A stretch of 64,000 nt of DNA from assembly GCA_028285525.1 (NCBI GenBank), contig JANQOZ010000037.1, positions 62,001 to 126,000 of the forward strand, read 5' to 3'. This DNA comes from Lysobacterales bacterium. Lineage in GTDB: Bacteria > Pseudomonadota > Gammaproteobacteria > Xanthomonadales > SZUA-38. Every line of letters starts with the position of its first letter. Positions within the stretch are counted from its first letter, which is position 1. Position numbers and translations under genes: made by a program. Below, one piece after another: positions 17,077 through 27,013 of this stretch. The notes below the pieces were generated by a model. It made no database searches and was not told where the DNA came from. It saw only the letters and a list, made by a program, of their open reading frames with translations.

Positions 17077-18402
17077 TCAGTCCTCAAAGCCGTCGGCGAA
17101 CAGCCCATCGTCAAACAGGTAGAAAAAGGCTGCACCGACACGGGTGATTTCGTCCATCCCGGGATTGTCCGGGTCCGGCAGCGGGATTTCGGCAATCCTG
17201 TCCCCAACAATGCCGTGGATTCGGGTGCCTTCGCGGGTAAACGCCACCGACGTGCCGAACTGGCGGACCGTCTGGTCGCCCGGAAAATCGGGTGCGGGGT
17301 TGCGGTCAACCTCCTCCCAAACGCCCTGCGGACTCCGGCGGAACAGGAAGCCTGCGGTATCGTCTGACGTCCACAGCAGGTCGCCGAGCAGGGTCAGATC
17401 GATACCAAAGCCGTTGATGAAATCCGGGGTGCTCGGAATCAGCTCGTCGACCAGATCGAAGCCAGTGTCGGCGGGCTCGAAGATGTATATCGAGCCATCG
17501 TTGGTAGCGACCGGCGTGAGGTCGCCTGCGCCCCTCGGCGAACCGATGGCCAGGGTGGCTGCGCTGAGCCCAAGGGCGTTGCCGAAGCGCCCGTTTTGTA
17601 GAGGCTGGTCCGACCGCAAGGTATCGAAAAGCACAAAATCGGCAGCGGCGCTGGGACGCCGGTAGACCCACACCTGCCCGGGACTCGCGAGTCCATCAAA
17701 GCCGTAGGTGGGCGACCCGACAGCCAGCAGATTGCCCAGCACCGCTACGCTGCCGCCAAAACCGGCCAGGCGTTCCTGGTCCGCTGCCGGAATGGTGATC
17801 AGCTGACTCAGCTGCCAATTGTTGCCAACGAGGCCATACACCAGCGCGGTCCCCACCTGGTTGGTATCGGCCGTGAAGGGAGCATAGTCGGTCAGCGGCG
17901 CGCCTACGATCAGCGTGTCGCCGTCCAGCGCCACGGTCTGGTCTGTATCAAGGTCGCGGAACTCGGCGTCGTCATCTTCAGCGACCCGGCTGTGAAAGCC
18001 CCAGTTGTCTGCGCCACCGAGGTTGCGGTTATAAAGCGCGACGCCGCTAGAGCGGATCGAAACGGCGATCCAGTCACCGTCGATAGCCACATCGTTGCCG
18101 ATACCGTTGGGGCTGCTGGGCTCCGAGGGTGGGTCCAGTCTTTTGTGAAACATCCAGCCGGTGTCGTAGCGGTACAGGTAAACCGCCCCACGATCGTCTG
18201 CGGTTGTGCGGACCTCGTCGGCCGCAACTACCGCCCAGATCCCGTCAGCGTCCATGCGAACGCCCAGGCTTTGACCGGTACTAGTGGGGTCTATCTCGCT
18301 GCGGAAGCTGGACAGGATCAGATCGAGATCCTGAGCCATTCCGGCTCCTGAAAGCAGCAGAATCGGCGCCAGCACGGCGATTCTGAGTGATTGAATACGC
18401 AT
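17077..18402 (-). CDS. Secreted FG-GAP-like beta-propeller protein with GFE tail
   Basis: A 441-residue protein from ATG 18400-18402, with GGGAG upstream; a signal peptide ends at SGAGMAQ. The body repeats short motifs such as GNDVAIDGDWIAVS, VALDGDTLIVGAP, GGSVAVLGNLLAVGSP and GNALGLSAATLAIGSP, each followed by a strand naming an output such as VYLYRY or VWVYRR. This is the integrin-alpha-like FG-GAP propeller pattern. The C-terminus ends LFADGFED, which closely resembles the tail of the secreted protein at 29977-31545. It converges with the kinase gene, with a 25-base gap. It is probably surface or extracellular; no enzymatic residues are visible. Confidence 0.85.
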   Translation of the reverse strand: MRIQSLRIAVLAPILLLSGAGMAQDLDLILSSFRSEIDPTSTGQSLGVRMDADGIWAVVAADEVRTTADDRGAVYLYRYDTGWMFHKRLDPPSEPSSPNGIGNDVAIDGDWIAVSIRSSGVALYNRNLGGADNWGFHSRVAEDDDAEFRDLDTDQTVALDGDTLIVGAPLTDYAPFTADTNQVGTALVYGLVGNNWQLSQLITIPAADQERLAGFGGSVAVLGNLLAVGSPTYGFDGLASPGQVWVYRRPSAAADFVLFDTLRSDQPLQNGRFGNALGLSAATLAIGSPRGAGDLTPVATNDGSIYIFEPADTGFDLVDELIPSTPDFINGFGIDLTLLGDLLWTSDDTAGFLFRRSPQGVWEEVDRNPAPDFPGDQTVRQFGTSVAFTREGTRIHGIVGDRIAEIPLPDPDNPGMDEITRVGAAFFYLFDDGLFADGFED

Positions 18403-18513
18403 GTAAAACTCCCTTTTCCGCCCAGATCGCAAAAGGATCAAGAAAGCGGCCAACTTTCTCTGCAGAGTTTCCGCGGTTGCAATCGTTTCTGGGACGCTAA
18501 TCCCGGGGCGTGG

Positions 18514-19008
18514 CTATGGTGCTTGGGTCTGCTCGCTGCAAAGTGCCTGAAACTGCGCGAGGTTGGGCGACACCAGTCGCCAGTGGAGCGAGAGGCCCAT
18601 GGCAACGCACACCGCCAGCAAAACACCGCTCAGGTGAGGAAGAAACCGGGCAATGCGGGCCCGTGCGGGGACGCTGGCGAGCCTTACGGGTCGCACGGTG
18701 CGAAACACCAGCGCACCCGGCGGCGGCAGCTGCCCGGAACTTACCACCCGCGCCCAGTAGCGCGATGCGAACACCCCGAACAGCAGCACACAGACGCCGG
18801 CACCGGCGGTTACCGTCAGCAGCAGCGCGCTGAGCCCGTTCGTGCCCAGCCACCGATCACACGCGGCCCGCGGCACGTAGTCTTCCACCAGAGGGATCAG
18901 CCACTGATGACCGAGGACTGCTGTCAGGCCGAGAGCCACGATCAACGCAACGCCGAGCCTCGGTCGGCCGGGAATGAGCTCGGGCTCATCTGTCGGAGGT
19001 CTGGTCAT
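18514..19008 (-). CDS. Hypothetical three-helix membrane protein
   Basis: A 164-residue protein from ATG 19006-19008. Three hydrophobic segments are clear: about residues 17-40 (LGVALIVALGLTAVLG), 58-83 (ALLLTVTAGAGVCVLLFG) and 121-141 (LSGVLLAVCVAMGLSL). A charged loop rich in Arg and Pro joins the last two. It is divergent from the exported SDR, with 85 bases between starts that must contain both promoters. I do not recognise the family. Confidence 0.6.
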   Translation of the reverse strand: MTRPPTDEPELIPGRPRLGVALIVALGLTAVLGHQWLIPLVEDYVPRAACDRWLGTNGLSALLLTVTAGAGVCVLLFGVFASRYWARVVSSGQLPPPGALVFRTVRPVRLASVPARARIARFLPHLSGVLLAVCVAMGLSLHWRLVSPNLAQFQALCSEQTQAP

Positions 19009-19093
19009 CTCGTGCCAGACGATAGCAAACTGTCCGCCCCCTTACCCCTGTGTGCTGATCCGGGCTAAGGTGTGTTTTCCAAGGGAGAGAACA

Positions 19094-20086
19094 ATGAAAA
19101 AAACCCAAGCTCAATCACATCTTTTTCTCGTGGCAATGCTATCGATCATCGCCAGCCTGATTACCGGAGCTGCTGCCGCGGACGGTCATGAGGAGGGCCA
19201 GACTGCGCAGCGGGCCATCCTGGTGACCGGCGCGAGCTCAGGCATTGGTCGCAATATCGCCGAAACGCTTGCCGCTCAGGGTCACTTCGTTTATGCGGGA
19301 GCCCGCAAGCAGGCCGACCTGGACTCGCTCAACGCGCTGGACAACGTCCAGGCGATCAGGCTCGACGTCAACAAACCCGAAGAGATCGAGGCGGCTGTGG
19401 AGACCATCGCCGCGGCCGGCCGTGGCCTTTATGGGGTCGTCAACAACGCCGGAGTTGCGGTGGTGGGGCCGTTGGTAGAGCTGTCCGAGGCGGATATGCA
19501 GTTCCAGATGGACGTCAACCTGTTCGGCCCTTACCGCGTGACCAAAGCCTTTGCGCCGATGTTGATCGAAAGCCAGGGCAGGGTGACAACCATCGGATCA
19601 ATTTCCGGCATTCTCTCCTCACCGTTTCTCGGCGCATACAGCATGAGCAAACATGCGGTGGAGTCATTTACCGACACGCTCGCGGCAGAGATGGAAAAGT
19701 TCGGAGTAGCGGTAAGCGTCGTTGAACCAGGAAACTACGACTCAAGAATCGGCGAATCCCTTGCGCGGCGGATCAAGCGTTCGGGCGTCGACTACACGGA
19801 CTCACGCTTCTCCAACGAGATGCAGCAGGTCATCGATCGGCTGGCAAGCGACCGATCTCAGTTCAAGAAGCCTGATGAGGTCTCGGCGGCGGTCGTGGAT
19901 TTTCTCTTTGCCGATAGCCCCAGGCGTCGCTACATGGTGGTGCCCAACGCGCGGGAAGCCGAGATAACGATCCGGCAGATCATGAGGGAGATGCTGCAGC
20001 TCAACCAGGACCAACCGTATAGCCTGACCCGCGAGCAGCTCATCGCGATGATGGATGACATGCTGGGCGAGGCGGAAGGTGACTGA
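19094..20086 (+). CDS. Short-chain dehydrogenase/reductase with an N-terminal export signal
   Basis: 330 residues from ATG 19094 with AAGGGAGAG upstream. The SDR fold is complete: cofactor motif TGASSGIG (45-52), then NNAG, active-site Ser in GSISG, and the Y-x3-K pair in AYSMSKHA. It would oxidise or reduce an alcohol/ketone with NAD(P)H. Residues 1-29 form a hydrophobic Sec-like signal ending TGAAAAD, which is unusual because the periplasm lacks NAD(P)H. Either the segment is a membrane anchor with the enzyme facing the cytoplasm, or the protein binds its cofactor before Tat/Sec export. No twin arginine is visible. Confidence 0.88.
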   Translation: MKKTQAQSHLFLVAMLSIIASLITGAAAADGHEEGQTAQRAILVTGASSGIGRNIAETLAAQGHFVYAGARKQADLDSLNALDNVQAIRLDVNKPEEIEAAVETIAAAGRGLYGVVNNAGVAVVGPLVELSEADMQFQMDVNLFGPYRVTKAFAPMLIESQGRVTTIGSISGILSSPFLGAYSMSKHAVESFTDTLAAEMEKFGVAVSVVEPGNYDSRIGESLARRIKRSGVDYTDSRFSNEMQQVIDRLASDRSQFKKPDEVSAAVVDFLFADSPRRRYMVVPNAREAEITIRQIMREMLQLNQDQPYSLTREQLIAMMDDMLGEAEGD

Positions 20087-20232
20087 AACATCGTTTGCCT
20101 TGGGTGAAATCGCCGGGGGCAGCCGGTAAAATCCGGGGTGGACCGTCACTAGGTGTCGTCAGCGCAGGCGTCGGCGCTGCGCACGCCAAATGACGTCCCC
20201 ACTTTGCTCGCAACCAAGGCCTTGAGACCTGC

Positions 20233-22401
20233 ATGAACCTAAGAATCGACGCCCGACTTCGGCAGTTTGTCGAAACCGAGCTGCTGCCTGATCTGCCCTT
20301 AACCGCCGACGACTTCTGGTCGGGGCTGGACCGAATCATCCACGAGCTGACGCCGGAAAACCGGCAGCTGCTGGAGAAACGTCAGGAGCTGCAGCAGCAG
20401 CTGGACGACTACCATCGCGAACATCCCGCAAAAAGCTGGGACGCCGAGGCGTACCGACAGTTTCTGGTTTCCATCGGCTATCTGGAACCAGCGCCGGGGC
20501 CAGTCGAAATCGACACCCAGGGCGTGGACGACGAGATTGCCAAGGTGGCGGGCCCCCAGCTGGTGGTCCCGGTCGATAACCCCCGGTTTGCGCTGAACGC
20601 GGCCAACGCCCGCTGGGGCAGCCTCTACGATGCGCTTTATGGCACCAACGTCATTTCCGAAGATGGCGGATGCGAGCGAGCCGGGGGCTACAACCCGCGG
20701 CGCGGTGCTCGGGTGATTCAGCGCGCGGCTGAGTTTCTCGATCAGGCGGTGCCGTTGGAAAACGCCAGCCACACTGAGGTCACCGCCTACCGCATCGATC
20801 GGGACGCCGGCGCTGCCTGCCTGGTTGCCGTGCTGAGCGACGGTCGCTCTACGGGCCTCAGGAAGCCGGACGCGTTTGTGGGCCACCGCGAGCAGGGAGA
20901 GCAGCGCGGGATCCTGCTCAGGCATAACGGACTCCACATCGAGATTGTGATCGATCCAGGTCACCCGATAGGTAAGGACGCCTCCGCGAACGTCGCTGAC
21001 GTGGTGCTCGAAGCGGCCCTGACCAGCATCGCGGACTGCGAGGACTCGGTGGCGGCGGTCGACGCGGAGGACAAGATTGCGGTCTATCGCTGCTGGCTGG
21101 GCCTGATGCGGGGCACGCTGAGCGCAACGTTTGCCAAAGGCGGCAAAGACATGACCCGAACGTTGGCCGCCGATCGGGAGTATTCGGCGCCGGACGGCTC
21201 AACGCTGACTTTGCCGGGGCGCAGCCTGCTGCTCGTGCGAAACGTGGGCCACCTGATGACCACCGACGCGGTGTTTGACGCTGAGGGCAATGAGGTCTTC
21301 GAGGGATTGCTGGACGCGGTCGTCACGGCAACCTGTGCTCTCTATGACCTCAAGCACCTCGGAACGCGCCGTAACAGCCGCACCGGCAGCGTCTATATCG
21401 TCAAACCCAAGATGCACGGCTCGGCCGAGGCGGCGTTTGCGGACCGCCTGTTCGGCGCGGTTGAGGACATGCTCGGGCTTGAGCGGTACACCCTGAAAAT
21501 CGGCGTGATGGATGAGGAACGTCGCACCACGGTCAACCTCGCCCAGTGTATCGCTGCGGTTCGGCACCGGCTGGTCTTTATCAATACCGGCTTCCTCGAC
21601 CGTACCGGCGACGAGATTCACACGTCCATGGTCGCCGGGCCGATGCTGCGCAAGGACGCCATCAAGGCCCAGCCGTGGATCAGCGCGTACGAAGACCAGA
21701 ACGTTGACCTTGGCATCGCCTGCGGGCTGCCGGGGCGGGCGCAGATCGGCAAGGGCATGTGGGCCAAGCCGGACGAGATGCGCGAGATGTTGGACACCAA
21801 GCAGGATCATCCTCTGTCCGGTGCCAGCTGTGCCTGGGTGCCGTCGCCGACTGCGGCAACCTTGCATGCTCTGCACTACCATGAGGTGGACGTCCAGGGG
21901 CGGCAGACCGAGCTGGGCAACCGCACGCAGGCCAGCCTCGACGATATTCTGACGCCACCGTTTGGCGATCCGGAGACCCTCACCGCGGAGGACATTCAGC
22001 GCGAGCTGGACAACAACGCCCAGGGGATCCTCGGCTATGTGGTGCGCTGGATTGATCAGGGTGTCGGATGCTCCAAGGTTCCCGACATCAATCACGTGGG
22101 TCTGATGGAAGACCGCGCGACGCTGCGCATATCAAGCCAGCATATCGCCAACTGGCTGGCCCACGGGGTTTGCTCCGTCGATCAGGTGAAAGAGACGTTC
22201 CGCCGCATGGCAAAGGTGGTTGATGAGCAGAATGCCAACGACCCGCAATACACACCGATGGCGCCGGGCTGCGACGGCGTTGCGTTTGAGGCGGCGCTGA
22301 ACCTGGTGCTGGCCGGAACGGCCCAGCCGAGCGGCTATACCGAACCGCTGCTGCACATGTATCGGCGACAGAAAAAAGCGGAGCTGGCTAGCCTAGCCTG
22401 A
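20233..22401 (+). CDS. glcB: Malate synthase G
   Basis: A 722-residue protein, the usual length for the monomeric G isoform. It condenses glyoxylate with acetyl-CoA to malate and CoA, in the cytoplasm, completing the glyoxylate shunt or glycolate assimilation. Family stretches include [19 protein letters not shown] near residue 115, [16 protein letters not shown], a Mg2+-site region [15 protein letters not shown] with [15 protein letters not shown], and [22 protein letters not shown] weak GAG lies before the ATG at 20233. Its last 14 bases overlap the convergent ATPase gene. Isocitrate lyase is not in the window. It fits growth on acetate, fatty acids or hydroxybutyrate, which the TetR and AraC operons here would supply. 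Confidence 0.97.
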   Translation: MNLRIDARLRQFVETELLPDLPLTADDFWSGLDRIIHELTPENRQLLEKRQELQQQLDDYHREHPAKSWDAEAYRQFLVSIGYLEPAPGPVEIDTQGVDDEIAKVAGPQLVVPVDNPRFALNAANARWGSLYDALYGTNVISEDGGCERAGGYNPRRGARVIQRAAEFLDQAVPLENASHTEVTAYRIDRDAGAACLVAVLSDGRSTGLRKPDAFVGHREQGEQRGILLRHNGLHIEIVIDPGHPIGKDASANVADVVLEAALTSIADCEDSVAAVDAEDKIAVYRCWLGLMRGTLSATFAKGGKDMTRTLAADREYSAPDGSTLTLPGRSLLLVRNVGHLMTTDAVFDAEGNEVFEGLLDAVVTATCALYDLKHLGTRRNSRTGSVYIVKPKMHGSAEAAFADRLFGAVEDMLGLERYTLKIGVMDEERRTTVNLAQCIAAVRHRLVFINTGFLDRTGDEIHTSMVAGPMLRKDAIKAQPWISAYEDQNVDLGIACGLPGRAQIGKGMWAKPDEMREMLDTKQDHPLSGASCAWVPSPTAATLHALHYHEVDVQGRQTELGNRTQASLDDILTPPFGDPETLTAEDIQRELDNNAQGILGYVVRWIDQGVGCSKVPDINHVGLMEDRATLRISSQHIANWLAHGVCSVDQVKETFRRMAKVVDEQNANDPQYTPMAPGCDGVAFEAALNLVLAGTAQPSGYTEPLLHMYRRQKKAELASLA

Positions 22402-25015
22402 TCAGGTCAGCGCCGCCGACGTTCTGAAAACGTCCGGGTGTACAGGTCAGAACAATCACCTGACAGCTGCGGCCAGCGGCGGCAAACGCCGCTCCCATGG
22501 ACTTGAGCCGCTGCGGATCGGCAAAGCCGAGCGCGTCGTCGACAATCACCGGCACGCCGCCCTTGCTCGACACGATCTGAGCCGCGGCCAGCCGGGTCAG
22601 CAGCCCCAGCTGTTCCTGCGCGCCGATGCTCAGCGACTCCAGCGGCAGGCGTTTTCCATCCAGCGTTCGGTGGGTGATGGTCCAGTCGTCGCCAAGTTCA
22701 ACGCCAAAGGAGGGGCCAAAGACGATTTGCCCCAGCCTGGTCACCGCGTTGCGCATCGGCTCCATGTAGGCCAGGCGCGCGTTTTCGCGGCAGTCGCTAA
22801 GCGTTGTCCACAGCAGTTTGGCGGCTTCAGCGCGACGGGTCAGCGCCCGGGTCTGCTGCTGAAGGTGTTCGTAGTCACGCTGGGCGTTATCCAGCGTCTC
22901 AAACCGCCCGTCAGCGCGGGCGTTTTCCAGCCGGTCGTTGCACACCGCCAAGGTTTGGCGCTCGTCATCAATCCGCCCGAGCACCTGTTCATGGACCTTC
23001 ACTGCGTTATCCAGGAGTGCCTGGGTCGCGTCCGGCGAGTGGCGGTCCAGCTTCTGCGTGAGGGTTTGTAGTTCAGCCTGCTGCTGCGCCAGATCGGCGC
23101 TGGCTGCTTTCGCGCGCTGAGCGAGCGCCTCGTCGCTCTCACTCGCCCTCAGTTGCGCCAGGTCTTGCCGTTTGCTGTCCAGCAGAGACTGCTGAACCGC
23201 GGCCCCTTGCTCCTGGTCGCGCAGGCTCTCGCGGCGGGAGTCCACCGCCGTCAGCGCTCCGTCCAGCTCTGCTCTAAGCTGCTCCAGCTCCTGCGAGGTG
23301 GCGTCATAGTGCTGCCGGCTGCTGCTAAGGGCTCGCTCTGCCTCACCCCTGTTTTGAGGCCGCGTAAGCTCCGGGTGCCGATCGGACGCGGCTGCCTCCA
23401 GTGCCGCTGCGATACCGGCAATCTGCTGGCGCAGTTCGTCCGTGCTGACTTCGTCGAGCAGTCGTTCTTCGATGCTCTTGAGTTCCTTAAGCTCCCGCTC
23501 AAGCTCAGTCTTCCGGAGCAGCTGGGCTTCCGCCTCAGCGGTCGACTTGACGCCGCACGCTTTGAGGCGCGAACGAAATTGTTCGTCCGCCTCGCCGGCA
23601 GCAGCTCTGAGCTCATCGGCCGAAGCGGGCGGGATCAGCTTCAGGTCAGCCACGCCGGGGAAACTGATTGCGGTGACCGCGTCGACCTGCTGGCGATGGA
23701 CCTGACCGGTCTTTAGCTTGTGCGCCGCTTCGTCAATAGCCAGCTCGAGGTCTTTGCTGGCTGTGACCTCCAAAACCGTCGCGGCCGCAGCAAGCCGGTT
23801 CCGGGTGAGTTCCAGCTCTCGATCGGCCGTTTGCAGTGCTTTTAAGAGTTCCCGCGTTACGCGTATGGCCCCGATCTTTCTGGCAATCTCGGGCTGACCG
23901 GCCTGCGCATCCTGAACCTGCGCCAGCCGTTGTTCGAGCGCGGCCAGCTGTTCAGCATCTTTCTGATATTGCAGCTCAGCCTCCGCGGCGCGCAAAAGCT
24001 CGCGCTGCCGCGTGTTTTCCTGCTGGCTTGCGGCAATGCGTTCTTTGAGCTCCCCCACCTTCAGTTCGAGCTGCTCGAGCGCCGACTGCCCCGGTGCCGC
24101 CGCCTGGCGGAGCTGATCTCGAGCCTTCTTGGCCAGCGCAATCTCGTCGTTTAGCCGCTCCCGTGTCGCCAGCGCAGCAGTGGCCTGTTCATCGACGTGC
24201 GCGGCTGCGTCGAGCAAACGCTGCTTCGCAACGAGCGCCTGCCGCTGGGTTTCCATCTCGCGCTGTTTCTGCTCGTGTTCCGTGCGCTCCGCCGCCAGCT
24301 CTGGGAGCTGGGCCTGAAGACGGTCGAGCTCCTGCTGGCAGCGCTCCTGGTGTTCGACGTCCTTCGCGATGTTGGCCATCGCCTGCGTGGCAGTTTCGAG
24401 CGTCTGCTCCGCGTCCTTAAGCCTGCTGAGATGGTCGAGAAACTTCGGCTTGCCCGTCTTCAGCGTGAAATAACGCTCGTACTCAGTCTGACAGGCCGCA
24501 AAAAGGTCCGGGTTTTCGTCACCGTGGCCGGCGGTGCCGGCAGCTTCGTCGAGCGCCTTAAGCAGGCTGTTTGAACCTCGGAGCTCTGCCGTCGCCAGGC
24601 TCTCGCCCTGGTTGACCAGCAGGGCCTGCCAGAGCGTCATGTCGACGGTCTCCGACAGCAGCGCGGTGACGTGCTCATGGGCCTCTCGACCGGTCATCTG
24701 GCTGACGTCCGGCGCCGAGATTTCCAGCGTCGTCGAAGGCGTTTTGTTAAAGGTCTTGCTGTAGACAAACCGGTAGGGGCCGGTGCTGATTTCGGCAGTG
24801 ACCTCGCTGCCTGCGTCCACGTCGACCGGTTTGATCGCCTGGATGGCCTTTTTCTTGGACGAGTCCAGCTCGTTAAACAGCAGCAGCAGGGCCTCGACGA
24901 TTGACGATTTGCCCACCTCGTTGGGGCCCTCGATAACGGTTACGCCATCACCCAGGGAAAGGTCAGCGGCCTGAACCCCGCGCCAGTTACGAAGCTTGAG
25001 CCGGTGGATCTTCAT
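22388..25015 (-). CDS. SMC/Rad50-type ATPase (YhaN-like), partner of the adjacent nuclease
   Basis: An 875-residue ABC-class ATPase with split ATP-binding heads. Walker A is GPNEVGKSS at residues 30-38; the C-terminal head carries the ABC signature LSIGAQEQL and Walker [10 protein letters not shown]. Between them lie about 600 residues of coiled coil rich in Glu, Gln, Arg and Ala. I see no CxxC zinc hook at the apex, which separates it from classical SbcC/Rad50 and fits YhaN-like proteins. The ATG overlaps the upstream nuclease stop by 4 bases, so the two form a Mre11/Rad50-like DNA-end-processing complex. Its 3' end overlaps malate synthase by 14 bases in convergent orientation. Confidence 0.88.
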   Translation of the reverse strand: MKIHRLKLRNWRGVQAADLSLGDGVTVIEGPNEVGKSSIVEALLLLFNELDSSKKKAIQAIKPVDVDAGSEVTAEISTGPYRFVYSKTFNKTPSTTLEISAPDVSQMTGREAHEHVTALLSETVDMTLWQALLVNQGESLATAELRGSNSLLKALDEAAGTAGHGDENPDLFAACQTEYERYFTLKTGKPKFLDHLSRLKDAEQTLETATQAMANIAKDVEHQERCQQELDRLQAQLPELAAERTEHEQKQREMETQRQALVAKQRLLDAAAHVDEQATAALATRERLNDEIALAKKARDQLRQAAAPGQSALEQLELKVGELKERIAASQQENTRQRELLRAAEAELQYQKDAEQLAALEQRLAQVQDAQAGQPEIARKIGAIRVTRELLKALQTADRELELTRNRLAAAATVLEVTASKDLELAIDEAAHKLKTGQVHRQQVDAVTAISFPGVADLKLIPPASADELRAAAGEADEQFRSRLKACGVKSTAEAEAQLLRKTELERELKELKSIEERLLDEVSTDELRQQIAGIAAALEAAASDRHPELTRPQNRGEAERALSSSRQHYDATSQELEQLRAELDGALTAVDSRRESLRDQEQGAAVQQSLLDSKRQDLAQLRASESDEALAQRAKAASADLAQQQAELQTLTQKLDRHSPDATQALLDNAVKVHEQVLGRIDDERQTLAVCNDRLENARADGRFETLDNAQRDYEHLQQQTRALTRRAEAAKLLWTTLSDCRENARLAYMEPMRNAVTRLGQIVFGPSFGVELGDDWTITHRTLDGKRLPLESLSIGAQEQLGLLTRLAAAQIVSSKGGVPVIVDDALGFADPQRLKSMGAAFAAAGRSCQVIVLTCTPGRFQNVGGADLIRLG

Positions 25016-26178
25016 AAGGCACCGCTGGCGTCGATGAGGCGGTAGAGAAGCCGCAGCGCGTCCTGGGCGACTCGGGCCTGATCATGATCGGCGCTCTCGC
25101 TGAGCGCGATAAGCTGGTGCCAGGCCGTCCGGGCGTAGCCGGAGAGAGCAACGCTGTCGCGGTCGAGCTGATCGGGCACCACCGTCAGGCTGGAGGTGCG
25201 CTGGCGTTGACGCAGGCTGGCAAACAGCGTGCCCTGCTGCTCCAGCAGGGCGTCGAGATCCGCCCGGACCCGAAGGTTGACCGCGCCGGTGAAACCGGTC
25301 TTTACGACCGTCCGCTCTTTGTCCGGCAGCGACGTCAGCCACTGCCGGAACGCCGCCAGATCCTCACTTCCGTTGATCGCATGATCCTGCGCAATGAAGT
25401 GCCAGCTGCCGACGCTCAACGCTTCGACCTGACAGCTGCCGTCTGCAGTCAGATCCACCAGCAGGGCGTGGTTCGGCCGCTCCTCGTCGAACGCGGTCGC
25501 AACCGGCGCGCCGCTGTAGTGAACGCGGCCGGTGCGGCCCACCTCAGTCAGCGAGTGGCGATCACCGAGCGCAAGGTAATGGAAGCGGCCGTCTTCGATC
25601 GCCTGCTCGGCGGCTGCCAGCCGAATGATCTCCGGTCGGTCGGGGTCTGGCGACAGCGTATCGACCTGACCGTGGCAGACCGCGATGCGCGCGACGCCCC
25701 TTGAGGGCGGCAACGACGCCGCAAGCTGGGCACACAGATCGGTGGACGGCCGCTTGCTGCGCCAGGGGGCGCCGACTACCTCTACGCCCTCCAAACCGGG
25801 AACCGGTACGGGCGCCTCGTCGCGAAGCACGATGATGTGCGGTGACGCGCTTAGCAGCGGCGCGCTGCTGAAGATGGAGGAACCGTCCAGAGGGTCATGG
25901 TTGCCCGGCAGCAGAAACACGGGTACCGGCAAGGCCTCCAAAGCATCCACGGTGCGCAGCAGCGTTTGCCGACTGAGCTGGTTCGACTCAAAGACATCGC
26001 CCGCCACCACAATAAATTGCGCCTTCCGCTCCGAGGCGATTCGACCCAACGTGCCAATGGCATCGATGCGCGCCTGTCTGAAGCGGGCTGCTGCCTCATC
26101 ACTCAGGAAGGCACGGGTCATCCCAAGCTGCCAGTCGGAGCTATGGATAAATCGGGCGGGCGGGGTCGATTGGACCAT
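25012..26178 (-). CDS. Metallophosphoesterase, DNA repair exonuclease (Mre11/SbcD/YhaO-like)
   Basis: A 388-residue calcineurin-like phosphoesterase. Metal-site motifs: FIHSSDWQLG (about 10-19), VAGDVFE, LPGNHDPLD, AVCHGQVD and LALGDRHSL. The first motif has Gln where classical SbcD has the metal-ligand His (DWH), and the last has DRH instead of GHxH. From memory, DWQ occurs in a subfamily of COG0420 nucleases, so this may be family-typical. After about residue 230 a capping domain follows. It probably degrades or nicks DNA ends with the ATPase encoded just downstream (ATGA coupling). The ATG start is at 26176-26178. Confidence 0.86.
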   Translation of the reverse strand: MVQSTPPARFIHSSDWQLGMTRAFLSDEAAARFRQARIDAIGTLGRIASERKAQFIVVAGDVFESNQLSRQTLLRTVDALEALPVPVFLLPGNHDPLDGSSIFSSAPLLSASPHIIVLRDEAPVPVPGLEGVEVVGAPWRSKRPSTDLCAQLAASLPPSRGVARIAVCHGQVDTLSPDPDRPEIIRLAAAEQAIEDGRFHYLALGDRHSLTEVGRTGRVHYSGAPVATAFDEERPNHALLVDLTADGSCQVEALSVGSWHFIAQDHAINGSEDLAAFRQWLTSLPDKERTVVKTGFTGAVNLRVRADLDALLEQQGTLFASLRQRQRTSSLTVVPDQLDRDSVALSGYARTAWHQLIALSESADHDQARVAQDALRLLYRLIDASGAL

Positions 26179-26362
26179 CCGGTTACCGATCAGGCATTTC
26201 AGCGGAGGTTGGGGAAGGTGGGGTAATTCTGATTTGCACCGTGTAATTGTACCGCCATCGATTCTCAGGACTTAAGAATGGCGTGTCAGCGCATCGAGCG
26301 AACCGTTGTCAGCATGGCCTGACGATCGCGGCTATTCCGTCTCGGAGTCAGCCTGCTTTGGG

Positions 26363-26944
26363 CTACGCCAGCGGCGCCATGTCCTCGTAGAGCCAGGCCC
26401 TCGCAGCGCGCCACAGCCGCGACACGCTGCGGTCTGACGACTGCATGGCCTCGGCGGTCTCAGCCAGGCTCAGGCCGGCAAAAAAATGCAGCTTGACCAC
26501 GGTTGCCATGCGTTCGTCGGCTGCTTCGAGTCGGGTTAGAGACTCATCGAGTGCCAGTAATTCCTGCGGTTCGTCCGTAGGCAGGTTGCCCAGGTCGGTG
26601 AGCGGCTGACGCTGCCACTCGCCCCCGTGTTTGACCGCCTTTTTGCGTCGGGCAATCTCGATCAGTATGCGCCGCATGGCCTGGGCGGCAGCGGCAAAAA
26701 AGTGTGCTCTGTTGGCAAAGCCCTCGCCGCTGTCTTTCACCAGCCTCAGGTATGCCTCATGCACGAGGCCCGTCGGCGTCAGCGTCTGGCCGGGTTTTTC
26801 ATTGCTCATTCGTGCACGGGCCAGATCGCGCAGCTCCTGATAAACCAGAGGCAGGAGTTGCTCGGCCGCTTTCTGATCGCCGGACTCTACGGCGATAAGC
26901 AGGCGCGTGACTTCTTCGGTCTCAGGTTGATGCTCAGAGGGCAT
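26363..26944 (-). CDS. ECF-like RNA polymerase sigma factor (TIGR02999 type), second copy
   Basis: 193 residues from ATG 26942-26944. Region 2: LTPTGLVHEAYLRLVKD and HFFAAAAQAMRRILIEIARRKKAVK, both classic for this ECF-like family. Region 4: VVKLHFFAGLSLAETAEAMQSSDRSVSRLWRAARAWLYEDM. It is a homologue of the sigma factor at 13943-14566, but here it is divergent from its kinase, with 69 bases between starts. A shared bidirectional promoter is likely. No anti-sigma factor is adjacent. Confidence 0.92.
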   Translation of the reverse strand: MPSEHQPETEEVTRLLIAVESGDQKAAEQLLPLVYQELRDLARARMSNEKPGQTLTPTGLVHEAYLRLVKDSGEGFANRAHFFAAAAQAMRRILIEIARRKKAVKHGGEWQRQPLTDLGNLPTDEPQELLALDESLTRLEAADERMATVVKLHFFAGLSLAETAEAMQSSDRSVSRLWRAARAWLYEDMAPLA

Positions 26945-27013
26945 AAGGCAGGCAGTGATAGCGATTCGGTTAATGTACCCTGAGTACCAAGAAGGTGCTA
27001 CGGACGCCCAAAC

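Noticed and set aside
21199..22095. Minus-strand open frame of 298 codons inside malate synthase
   Set aside because: Malate synthase motifs are continuous on the plus strand; the antisense frame shows no conserved pattern.
25012..26178. Inactive nuclease because of DWQ instead of DWH
   Set aside because: The other metal-ligand motifs are present, and from memory DWQ occurs in a subfamily of these nucleases, so inactivity is not supported.
26266..26300. Possible terminator between the nuclease and the second sigma gene
   Set aside because: CGCCAT...TTCT can pair with AGAATGGCG, but a 3-base bulge interrupts the stem and no T-run follows on either strand.
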